34,959 bases of DNA, taken from positions 1 to 34,959 of the forward strand of contig JAJYOI010000034.1 of NCBI GenBank assembly GCA_021796275.1. The letters are read 5' to 3'. A program made the translations under genes and the position numbers. Within the stretch, counting starts at the first letter, position 1, and each line of letters begins with the position of its first letter. Source of the DNA: Bacteroidota bacterium (GTDB taxonomy: Bacteria > Bacteroidota > Ignavibacteria > UBA10030 > UBA8401). Below are positions 9,570 to 19,100 of this stretch, piece after piece. Below the pieces are notes generated by a model. The model worked only from the letters and a program-made list of their open reading frames with translations, had not been told where the DNA came from and ran no database searches.

Positions 9570-10083
9570 TATAGCAGTTGCCGTTGCGGCAGTTGTGCTT
9601 GTTTTGGTTCTTGCGGGATGTTGGGCTTCGTCCAAATATGTCGTTACAAAAGAACCGGAAGGCTCAGAAATCATCACGGGCGAATTTCCGAAATCACTTC
9701 TTGAAGATGAAAGTGAATTTCCGTGGTACGTTTCTGGTTATCGTGACTATCAGCCGGATTCTTCTGTGATCGCAATTCTTCATTCAACTGCGCCGGAACT
9801 TCAGGTCATGGTTTTCTGTGGCACGTGGTGCCCCGATACAAAACATGAACTGCCGCGTTTTTACAAAGTCGCAAGCGAAGCGGGCATTCCTGATTCTCAT
9901 ATCACACTCTACGGCCTGGATCGCTCAAAGCACAGCGCCGACGGTATGACAGATCGTTTCGACATTACAAATGTTCCTACGTTCATTTTCACCCTTCATG
10001 GAAAAGAAATTGGACGCATTGTTGAACGTGCTGACGAAAGCATTGAAAAAGATCTGGCGAAAATGCTCAGAAAGCCTGAGTGA
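9562..10083 (+). CDS. Thioredoxin-fold lipoprotein with a CPDT active site
   Basis: 173-residue protein starting with a hydrophobic signal that ends in the lipobox LAGC (Cys20), so it should be a lipoprotein facing the periplasm. The thioredoxin-like domain spans about residues 65-170. At the active-site position it reads CGTWCPDT: Cys90 fits the nucleophilic cysteine, but the residue three positions later is Thr, not the resolving Cys, while an extra Cys86 lies just before. NVPTFIF, with the cis-proline of the fold, is near residue 139. A GTWCxDS/T form without resolving Cys occurs in a subfamily of Bacteroidota thioredoxin-like proteins. It overlaps nadK by 8 nt. Substrate unknown. Confidence 0.8.
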   Translation: MNNIAVAVAAVVLVLVLAGCWASSKYVVTKEPEGSEIITGEFPKSLLEDESEFPWYVSGYRDYQPDSSVIAILHSTAPELQVMVFCGTWCPDTKHELPRFYKVASEAGIPDSHITLYGLDRSKHSADGMTDRFDITNVPTFIFTLHGKEIGRIVERADESIEKDLAKMLRKPE

Positions 10084-10104
10084 GAGTGTCAGCCTCAACG
10101 CAGA

Positions 10105-10130
10105 GCGTCTGTGGTGCAGAGCACAGGCGC
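10105..10130 (+). other. Inverted repeat after the nadK block
   Basis: Arms GCGTCTGTG (10105-10113) and CACAGGCGC (10122-10130) can pair over 9 bp with one G-T wobble and an 8-nt loop. It lies 21 nt after the thioredoxin-fold gene, where a terminator would be expected, but no T-run follows, so it is not a standard intrinsic terminator. It may protect a 3' end. Confidence 0.3.
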
Positions 10131-10151
10131 TTGGGTTCCTGCCGGCGAAAC

Positions 10152-10180
10152 TTGACTCAGCAAACCCATTTCTCTATATT
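10152..10180 (+). promoter_or_regulatory. Candidate sigma-70-type promoter for the surface-protein genes
   Basis: TTGACT at 10152-10157 and TATATT at 10175-10180 are separated by exactly 17 nt, each one mismatch from the sigma-70 consensus. Transcription would start near 10187, giving a leader of about 134 nt before the ATG at 10321. It is the best promoter-like match noticed in the window and sits in the only gap between the nadK block and the three surface-protein genes. Confidence 0.5.
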
Positions 10181-10213
10181 TTCGGTGATTTCCAATAACA
10201 AACAATCCTGATA

Positions 10214-10253
10214 AGGCTTCGCTGTAGGTTTTCCCTTGCAGTGCGCAAAGCCT
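10214..10253 (+). promoter_or_regulatory. Folded 5' leader of the pseudo-caspase gene
   Basis: AGGCTT (10214-10219) pairs with AAGCCT (10248-10253), and CGCTG (10220-10224) pairs with CAGTG (10239-10243) with one wobble, leaving a 4-nt CGCA bulge on the 3' side. The result is an 11-bp interrupted hairpin inside the predicted leader. The piece GCGCAAAGCC recalls part of c-di-GMP riboswitches, but the other conserved parts are absent. The function is unknown. Confidence 0.3.
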
Positions 10254-10320
10254 GTATGGAGGCTGTACGCGATAACAACTTGGCTTGACAGCAACACAAG
10301 CGGTTTTGTACGGAGTGTAA

Positions 10321-12345
10321 ATGCGTCAATTGGTACAGTCAATTTCTGTTCTTTTTTCCATTCTTCTTCTCTTCACTGAAACTGCCGGACAAACAAAATT
10401 TTCGGCAAGCACCTATTTCCCCGGTAAAGTTTCGTATGAATCCTATCATGCGTATGACCGAAGCTGGGCGTTAATCGTCGCAATTGACGATTATCCACAA
10501 ACTACGCCGCGCATTTCGTCGGTCGCTTCTGCGCAAGCGCTGCGACAATTCCTTATTTCACACGAAGGATTTCGGCAGGAAAATATCATCACGTTGTTCG
10601 ATGCGTCAGCGAGGCAGTCTGTTATTCTCGAAGCGCTGAAAAAGCTTCAAATGAGCGCCGAAAGCGCCGTGGCGCACAATGCCACAAAAAATCCGTTTGA
10701 CCGGCTCATTGTATTTTTTTCAGGCCGCGGTGCAACGCTGAACACCGATACGCCGAATGAACTTGGTTTTTTTATTCCGTATGACGGACAAATTGCTACG
10801 CCGGAAACAACGGCTGTTACCTGCATTCCGCTTGAAGTTGTGAAGAAAATGGTCAACGCTACCGGCATGAGTCATGCGCTGGTACTGCTTGATTTCACCG
10901 TTGGAGGATTACCTGTACTGCGGCGTTACAGCGGTATTCCGCCGACACGAAAAGGTGTTGCACGCATTATTCAATCGCCCGAAGCGGAATTGATTTCAGC
11001 CGGGGACCGCATTGAAGAAACGCTTGATGATCAGAAAACAGGCTTAAGTTTGTTCACCGAGAATGTGATTGATGCACTTTCACTTCCGACAACCGACGCC
11101 GACAACGATGGAATAATTTCGGGAACGGAACTCGCCGCGACAGTTTCGGATAGGGTAACGATGATATCGAACCGTACGCTTCATCCTCAATTCGGTTACC
11201 TGCAGGATGGCGGCGGCGATTTTGTTTTTATCCGGCCGCAGAATGATAATGCTTCGAAGCTTTTTCTTGATGTGCTTCCGCGCGACGCTGAGATACTGAT
11301 TGATCGAACGCTTGTTCAGAATTCACCGCAGGGAATTTCAGTTCCGCCACCGGTGCTTGGCACGCATGAGCTTCGAATTCAACGAAAGGGATTTTACGGT
11401 TTCACGGAAAATATTTTCACAAATGGAAGGTTGATTATTCACGCCTCAGCGCAGCTCGAAAGAATTCCAACACCGGATATTCTTGTTAAAGTGAATCAGC
11501 CGGATTCCAAAGTGTATATGGATGGAACATTGATCGGGCTTCCCGATGCATCGTTGCTCTTGCAAAATGTTCCGTTGGGCGAACACACAATCTCCGGATT
11601 TCTTGATGATTACTTTCCCGATTCCTCAACAATCGATGTTGAGAAGCCGATGCAGTATGTTGTGAATTTGAAGTATCGTTCACGCAGCGGTACGCTGACA
11701 GTGCTAACAAGTCCTGATGCATCTATCGAACTTGACGGAACTGAAATTGGAAGAGGTGAAGTGCGGCAGAGGCGGATTCTCGCAGGAACGTATGAGCTGA
11801 TGATTTCCGGCCCCGGTTATGAACCGTACATGCAGCAGTTTACCGTCTCCGATACGCAATTTGTGGAAATCGTTCATCTGATGGAACGCCCGACTCATGC
11901 TGGAGCGATCTTGCGTTCAATTATTTTTCCGGGATGGGGTCAATCATACAGCGGCAGGCATGGAATTTTCTTTTCGCTCGGTTTTCTCGCGACAGCCGGT
12001 GCAGTTGCAGGTTTGCAGGTAATGTACCAGCAGGCGACATCCGATTACAACAGCAGCTACATTCAATATCAGGCGGCGCAAACCGCAAGTGATGCGACGC
12101 TGTATCGCAATAAGGTATTAGACGCAAACAAGAAAAAGACAAACTATCAGAATTATCAGCGTATTGCTGCGGGTGTTGTGGGAGCACTATACCTATACAA
12201 TCTCTATGATGTGCTCGCACATAATCCGCAAGCTCCTTACCGTGCGCAGGAAAAGAGAACAGCGCTTAATGTTGGTTTTGGCAGCAAAGAAATTGGAGTG
12301 AATGTCAGTTTTTCTATTCGTTTCTCATATAATGAGATTTTTTGA
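10321..12345 (+). CDS. Pseudo-caspase with EF-hand-like loop, three PEGA domains and DUF5683-like membrane tail
   Basis: 674 residues with an N-terminal signal peptide (cleavage near TAGQ, residue 24). Residues 45-305 match the caspase-like (C14) fold: RSWALIVAIDDYP opens the domain, and later strands are FDRLIVFFSGRG and ALVLLDFTVGG. Catalytic His of the usual FSGHG is Arg136, and Cys of the usual DxCxSG is Thr193, so peptidase activity is not expected. DADNDGIISGTEL (residues 259-271) is an EF-hand-type calcium loop often found at this place in bacterial caspase-like proteins. Three PEGA-like beta domains follow at about 311-383, 386-453 and 456-523. The tail from 525 (SIIFPGWGQSYSG) with hydrophobic segments resembles DUF5683. 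It probably acts as an envelope-bound scaffold or sensor. The next gene starts within its last codons. Confidence 0.8.
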   Translation: MRQLVQSISVLFSILLLFTETAGQTKFSASTYFPGKVSYESYHAYDRSWALIVAIDDYPQTTPRISSVASAQALRQFLISHEGFRQENIITLFDASARQSVILEALKKLQMSAESAVAHNATKNPFDRLIVFFSGRGATLNTDTPNELGFFIPYDGQIATPETTAVTCIPLEVVKKMVNATGMSHALVLLDFTVGGLPVLRRYSGIPPTRKGVARIIQSPEAELISAGDRIEETLDDQKTGLSLFTENVIDALSLPTTDADNDGIISGTELAATVSDRVTMISNRTLHPQFGYLQDGGGDFVFIRPQNDNASKLFLDVLPRDAEILIDRTLVQNSPQGISVPPPVLGTHELRIQRKGFYGFTENIFTNGRLIIHASAQLERIPTPDILVKVNQPDSKVYMDGTLIGLPDASLLLQNVPLGEHTISGFLDDYFPDSSTIDVEKPMQYVVNLKYRSRSGTLTVLTSPDASIELDGTEIGRGEVRQRRILAGTYELMISGPGYEPYMQQFTVSDTQFVEIVHLMERPTHAGAILRSIIFPGWGQSYSGRHGIFFSLGFLATAGAVAGLQVMYQQATSDYNSSYIQYQAAQTASDATLYRNKVLDANKKKTNYQNYQRIAAGVVGALYLYNLYDVLAHNPQAPYRAQEKRTALNVGFGSKEIGVNVSFSIRFSYNEIF

Positions 12346-13180
12346 AAACGGCATAAATTTTAATCTTCACAAAAATATCGCACTTGCAGTTGGAGTGCTA
12401 TTGTTATTTTTTTCAGGCTGCTCATCGCCAACTCCGCCTCCGCTGAATAACCCGAACGATCCGCAAAGCCAGGCTTTTGTCAATCCGGAAGCGACGATTG
12501 TTTCGGGCCCGCAGGATAACTCATCAATCAATTTCCGGCAGGTACAATTCGAATGGCAGGGAAATTCTGTTTCGGTTCTCTATTCATTTAAGCTTGATAC
12601 TGCGCAGTGGTCGCCATGGAAAACCGACAGCGCCGTGACGTACGAGTCGCTCGATGACGATGTTCACGTTTTCCAGGTGAAGTCACAGCACAAAAATGGT
12701 GAAAGTGAAAGCGCAATTCAGCAGCGGACATTTACGGTTGATATTCTGCGCAGCCCCGCATTTTCCATCGTTCCAAATTTGACACGAACAACAGCGGGAA
12801 GCTCGTTCACACTTTTCCTTCACGTAAAAAATATTCCATCGCTTCTTGCGTTTCGTACGGTTCTGCAATACGATCCCTCTGCGATTGCTGTGCAATCAGT
12901 TGAACCGGATTCGAGCCTGATGATGAAGAACGGCGGTACAATTGTTAATCTCACCGATCTGAATGCTTCCGCAGGATTTGTTAATGTCAATCTCGCAATT
13001 GCCCTCGGTTCACCGAAAGGAACAAGCGGTACTGGACAGCTTTTGCGTTTGCAGTGTGTCGCGTTGAAATCCGGAGAAACATTTATGACGATTCTTCCTG
13101 ATTCGACTGTGGTGCGCGACACGACCAATTCGTCAACGGTGATGAATGATTTTGCTCCGGGAAGAATTGTGGTTCAGTGA
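12332..13180 (+). CDS. Cohesin-domain lipoprotein
   Basis: 282 residues from the ATG at 12332, which overlaps the previous gene by 14 nt; an ATG at 12302 would add 10 residues. A signal with lipobox FSGC (Cys30) predicts lipid anchoring, followed by a Pro/Asn-rich linker. Residues 50-135 look like an Ig/FN3-type beta domain (VSVLYSFKLDTAQWSPW). Residues 140-282 match the cohesin fold: RTTAGSSFTLFLHVKNIP, FRTVLQYDPSAIAVQSVEP, GFVNVNLAI and GTGQLLRLQCVALKSGET. Cohesins bind dockerins, and the next gene, 7 nt downstream, encodes a giant protein with a dockerin-like segment. A surface anchor for that protein is a reasonable inference. In Bacteroidota such cohesin-like domains also occur outside cellulosomes, so binding is not certain. 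Confidence 0.8.
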   Translation: MRFFENGINFNLHKNIALAVGVLLLFFSGCSSPTPPPLNNPNDPQSQAFVNPEATIVSGPQDNSSINFRQVQFEWQGNSVSVLYSFKLDTAQWSPWKTDSAVTYESLDDDVHVFQVKSQHKNGESESAIQQRTFTVDILRSPAFSIVPNLTRTTAGSSFTLFLHVKNIPSLLAFRTVLQYDPSAIAVQSVEPDSSLMMKNGGTIVNLTDLNASAGFVNVNLAIALGSPKGTSGTGQLLRLQCVALKSGETFMTILPDSTVVRDTTNSSTVMNDFAPGRIVVQ

Positions 13181-13187
13181 TCTACGA

Positions 13188-16100
13188 ATGAAGTTCAGAA
13201 TTTCATACCGCGCTGTAGTTGTAAGCTTCTCGTTGTTTTTGCTGGGAAGCGGAAATCTTTTTGCGCAGCTTGATACGATTCCGCCCGCAGCACCGTTCGG
13301 ATTGACAGCAACAGCCAGTGTTGCAGACGTATATCTGGTGTGGGATAAAAATAATGACAGCGATTTTCTCCGATACCGAATTTATGGCGGAATCACTCCG
13401 AACCCGGGCACGCTGATTGATTCTTCTTCAAACAATAATCTCGATACAACGAAAATTATTTCTGGGCTGACCAACGGAACGACGTACTACTTCCGTGTTA
13501 CGGCGGTGGACACCAACGGGAATGAGAGCGGTTTTTCGAACGAGGTTAGTGCAACGCCGCGCGATACAATTCCGCCTGCGCAGCCAGCAAACCTGACAGC
13601 TTCTGTGGTTAGTGCAACCATTCATCTTGTGTGGGATTCAAGTGCGGCGGGCGACCGCGAACAGTTTGTTCTCTACCGAAGTCTCACAAACGGCTTTACT
13701 GTTCCATCTTCAGATTCTGCCGCCGGAATTTCTCCGGATGCGGTCAGTTATGACGATTCAACTGTCGTGTCGGGTAATGTTTATTACTATCGCGTAGTCG
13801 CTGTAGATTCTTCCGGTAATCGAAGCACGCCAAGCGCACAGGCTGTTGCAGATTTTGCGCCGCCGACTTCTCCTGCAATTTCGATTAACAATGGGGCATA
13901 TCGAACGAATAATATTTCGGCGAAATTACAGTTAAGCGCCATCGGTGCGGACTCGATGAAATTTACCGGCGACATTGTAGGCGGAGGTGTGTACGTAGGG
14001 TACGACACCGCTTCTATCGTTTCGTTAACGAGCGGTGATGGAAGCAAAATCATCACGGTGGTTTATAAAGATATTGCGGGAAACACAAGTTCATCGGTGA
14101 GCAGCACAATTATTCTTGATACAACTCCGCCGTCGGCACCGGCGGGATTGTATGCGCAGAGGACGGATTCAAGTTTTATTGTTTCGTGGAATGCCAACAG
14201 CGAATCTGATCTATCAGTATATATCCTTTATCGAAGTTTGACAAATAGTTTTTCGCCGGCAAGCAGCGATTCTCTTTCGTCGCTTTCGCGCAGCCAGACA
14301 AGTTTTGAAGACAAGAATATTATTTCCGGTAATATCTATTATTACAAACTTATCGCGGTTGACTCAACAGGGAATCGGAGCAGCGCAAGCACTCAGGCGA
14401 TTGCAGATTTCGCCCCGCCAACTTCGCCTTCAATTTTCGCCGGCACATACCGAACATCAAACACATCTGTAACTGTTACCGTCAGCGCAGTCGGTGCGGA
14501 TTCAATGGTATTCAGCGGAAATATCAGCAACGTTGGCGCCGTTGTTCCGTACGCAACCTCGCACACAGTGGATCTAATTTCCGGTGATGGAAGCAAAACG
14601 ATCGCTGTGATTTTTAAAGATTCTGTTGGGAATACAAGCGCGAGCGTCAGCACACACATTCTGCTCGACACGACAGCGCCGAATATGCCAGCCGGAATTT
14701 CGGCAGCTGTATCCGGCGGGAAGATTGATTTGGCATGGAATGCGAATTCTGAATCTGATCTTCTTTTGTACCGCATTTACCGTTCGACTGTGAGGAACTC
14801 TGAAACTTTGTACGACAGCGTTTTGGCTCCAACTCACAGTTATATGGATTCTTCTGTCACTGCCGGACAAAAATATTTCTACAAAGTATCGGCAGTAGAT
14901 AGCGTGAAAAATGAAAGCGCATTAAGTGCAGAAGACTCAGCAGTTGTTCCGCCTTCTGCACCGAAGAACCTTGCGGTGTTGGCAACATCTGATACTTCGA
15001 TTTATCTTACGTGGCAGCAAGGAAGCGGCAGTGTGTTGTACTTTGCCGTCTATCGCAGCATAGACAACGTGAGCTTTAACAAGATTGATACGGTATCTGT
15101 CGCAGCATACGATGATTTAACTCTCTCAAGCGCAACGAAGTATTATTATTATGTCACAGCGGTTTCGTCCGACAATACAACGAGCGCCAATAGTTCGACG
15201 GACAGTGCGATGACAAAACCGTCGGCGCCAAAAAATCTTACGGCGTCAACTTTTTCTGATACGAAAATCGATCTTTCATGGCAAGCTGTCACAGGTGTTG
15301 TCCTGCGTTATCGAATCTATGCTGGAACTGATTCCAGTACAGTGGGCGTCATTGATTCAACCTCAAGTCTTTCGTACAGCAACACAGGACTTTCTGCCGG
15401 AACGATATATTTTTACAAAGTTACTGCTGTAAATTCCGAAGGGACAGAAGGAGCGAAGAGCAGTTTGGTTCAGGCTGTAACAAATCCTGCTGCGCCGATT
15501 TCTCCTGCGGCAAGTGCGGTGTCACCTTATTCCATTTCTACTTCGTGGAGCAGCAGCGGAAAGATCAGCTTCTATCGTCTCTACCGCGGGACGGACACAA
15601 CGGGTTTTAGTTTCATCGACACGACGTCGTTGCTTTCGTACACGCATTCGGGTTTGCATTCTGCAACAAAATATTTCTTCAAAATAACCGCGGTGAATTC
15701 GGTCGGTGTTGAAGGGAATGCAAGCGGCGTTGTTTCAGCGCGGACATTTCCTTCTCAGGTGCAAGGAGTAACGGCGGCGGCAAATGGAATGGCGCAAATC
15801 AATTTGAACTGGACGGCAGACAGCGGAGGTGTTGCCCGGTATCGCATCTATCGTGGAAGCGACAGCATGGCAGTTTCACTCTTAGATAGTTCTGTTTCAA
15901 ATACCTACGCAGATAATTCTGTTTCGTCTTCGACCCGGTATTATTACCGTGTCTCAGCATTTGACAGTTCAGGGCAGGAAGGAATAAAGAGCACAGCGTC
16001 AACGGCTGTCAGCTATCCGGCACAAGTGCAGAATGTTGCCATCTCGTCTGTGGATTCAAATTCAATGTTGGTGACATGGAACGCCGTGAGCGGAACGGTG

Positions 16101-19100
16101 AATCATTACACCGTCTATCGCGGCACCGATACAACGACAATGTCGCAGATCGGAACGACGACGGCGGCGAATTTGACGGCAACGGGATTGACATCGGCGG
16201 TGCGGTATTATTTCAGAGTGAGCGCATCAAATGAAATCAATGATGAAGGAGCGAAGAGTTTTGCCGCGACAGGAATGACGCCGCCCGCGCAAGTTCGGAA
16301 TGTCATTGCGTCATCGCTTGATACAACCCGGATCAGCGTCAGTTGGAATGCCGTGAGCGGAGCAATTTCCTATTACAAACTTTACCGCGGCGTGGACAGC
16401 ACTTCCGTTGCACAAATTGATACGACTTCATTGACAATGTACACGAACGCGGGGCTTTCGCCCGCGACGAAATATTTCTACAGAATTTCAGCGGTGAATA
16501 ACGGCGGTGTAGAAGGGGCAAAGAGTTACGCAGACACGGCAGTGACGATTCCATCGCAAGTGAAAAATCTTGCAGCGAACGCGGTAGATACGAACAAAAT
16601 TCAATTGACGTGGTATGCAGTCAGCGGCACTCCGGCACATTACGTTGTTTATCAGGGCACAGATAGTGTTACAATGAGTCAGGCAGGAACGGCGGCAAGT
16701 ACATCATTCGTTGCCGGTGGGCTATTGCCGGCGACGCAATACTTTTTCCGTATCTCGGCTGTAAGTGAAGCGAATCAGGAAGGAGAGAAGAGTTCAGCGG
16801 GCGAAACAATGACAAAGCCTTCACGTCCCGCAAAGGTTACGGCTTCGTCGCTTGATACGACGCGAATTCAGATTTCGTGGAACGATATTTCGGGCAAACG
16901 GGCTTATTTCAGAATTTACCGCGGCGCGGACAGCACGTCGCTGAGTTTGCTTGATACAACGTCTGCAACGAGCTATGTCAACACCGCACTTCAGCCTGCG
17001 ACGAAATATTTTTACAGCGTTTCTGCAGTGAATACCATCGGCGCAGAAGGTGTGAAGAGTTACGCCGATTCAGCGGTGACAATTCCGTCGCGCGTGTATG
17101 GTCTCACCGCGATTGCAGTGGATACGATACAGATCAATCTTTCATGGAATGCGGTGAGCGGTTCACCGGCGCATTACAATATTTATCGGGGAGTTGACAG
17201 TGTTTCGATGTCAATTATCGGAACATCGGCAGGCAATTCATACGCTGCCGGCGGTTTAAATTCCGGGGAGAGATATTTCTTCCGTGTGTCGGCAGTGAAC
17301 GAAGCGGGACAGGAAGGGCTGCAAAGCTCATCAGCAAATTCGATGACCGGGCCCTCGCAAGTTCGTAATGTTGTTGCAACATCACTTGATACAACGGGCG
17401 CCAGTATCAGATGGAATACAGTAAGCGGTGCAATCGCGTATTACGAGGTTTACCGCGGCACCGACAGCAGTTCTGTTGTTGATATTGATTCCACATCGTT
17501 GACAACTTACACCGATACGGGGCTTTCACCGGCGACAAAATATTTTTATAAAATTTCTGCCGTGAACACAGGTGGAGCGGAAGGTGCGGAGAGTTACGCC
17601 GACTCGGCAGTTACGTTTCCCTCTCAAGTCAAAAACCTTGCGGTGAGCGCTGTTGACACTGCGCAGATTCAGCTCACGTGGAATTCAGTGAGCGGTTCAC
17701 CAAAGAGATACAATATTTATCGGGGAACGGATAGTCTTTCAATGACGAAGGTTGATACCGCGTCATCGTCAAGCTATGTTGCAAGGAATCTTGCGGCAGC
17801 AACGCGGTATTATTTCCGTGTTTCTGCCGTGAACGAAGCGAGTCAGGAAGGGAAAAAGAGCGACGCCGCAACGACGGTTACGCTGCCATCGCAAGTGAGA
17901 AATGTTATAGCTTCAACACTTGATACGACACAAATCAGAATTACGTGGAACGCCGTGAGCGGATTGAAATCATATTACAAAATTTATCGCGGGACGGACA
18001 GCACTTCCGCCACGCAGATTGATACAACCTCATTGACGACGTACACGAATTCCGGACTTTTGCCGGCGACAAAATATTTCTACCGTGTGACGGCGGTGAA
18101 TGTGATCGGCGCGGAAGGCATAGAAAGTTCGGCCGATTCCGCAGTGACAATTCCTTCGCAAGTGAAAAATGTATCGGCGAGCGCGCTGGATACGGTGCGA
18201 ATTCAGCTTTCATGGAATGCCGTGAGCGGTTTGCCGTCGCGTTATAATATTTATCAGGGAACAGACAGTGTCACGTTGAATCAAGTCGGGACGTCAACAA
18301 ATCCGTCGTTTATTGCAACCGGCTTGGCGCCGGCGAAACAATATTATTTCAAAGTGTCAGCCGTGAACGAGTCTGGATACGAGGGGCTGAAGAGCGGCAC
18401 GGCGACAGCGATGACACTGCCTTCACAAGTCAGGAATCTTTCTGCCGTTCCTGCTGATTCGACGGAAATTGATTTGTCATGGAATAATGTCAGCGGCAAG
18501 CGGGCATATTTCAAAATTTATCGGGGCACAGACAGCACTGCTGTAGCTCTTATTGATTCGACAACGCTGACGACGTACAACGATGTTACTCTCGCGACTG
18601 CAACGCAGTATTTCTATCGCGTGTCGGCTGTGAACACGATGTATGGCGAAGGACAGCAAAGCGATGCCGCAACGGGTGCCACGCCTCCATCACAAGTCAG
18701 AAATGTTCTTGCAACAGGACTTGATACGGCGAAAATCAAATTGACGTGGAATCGTGTTCCGGGATCGCCGCTTCGTTATCGCATTTATCGCGGACTCGAC
18801 AGCAATGCAGTTGTGTTCATGGATTCAACAACAGCATTGAGTTATACGGACACAAAAAATCTTTCACCCGCTTCCGTTTACTACTATCGCGTCGTTGCAG
18901 TCAATGTTGTTTTCGTTGAAGGAATGCCGAGCGATGCGGCACTCGGCGTTACGCTTGCCGGGCAAGTGAAAAATCTGACTGCGGGAACGCTGGATACGAC
19001 GGCAATTTCGTTGTCGTGGAATCCGGTTTCCGGGACGATCGCGCGGTACAGGATTTACCGCGGCACGACGGACAGCAGTCTTGCATCATTGGTTCAGGTC

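Noticed and set aside
10105-10130. Intrinsic terminator after the thioredoxin-fold gene
   Set aside because: The stem is good but no T-run follows, so it is listed only as an inverted repeat.
10285-10313. TTGACA at 10285 as promoter of the pseudo-caspase gene
   Set aside because: The -35 is perfect, but the bases 17 nt later (GTACGG) are not a -10, and the start site would fall almost on the ATG; the pair at 10152-10180 is better.
10160-10320. c-di-GMP (GEMM-I) riboswitch before the pseudo-caspase gene
   Set aside because: Only the GCGCAAAGCC piece is similar; the GNRA tetraloop, its receptor (CCUAA) and the 3' conserved stem are not found.
15750-18686. CRISPR-like regular repeat spacing
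   Set aside because: The 267-bp period is coding, in frame, and matches FN3 protein modules.
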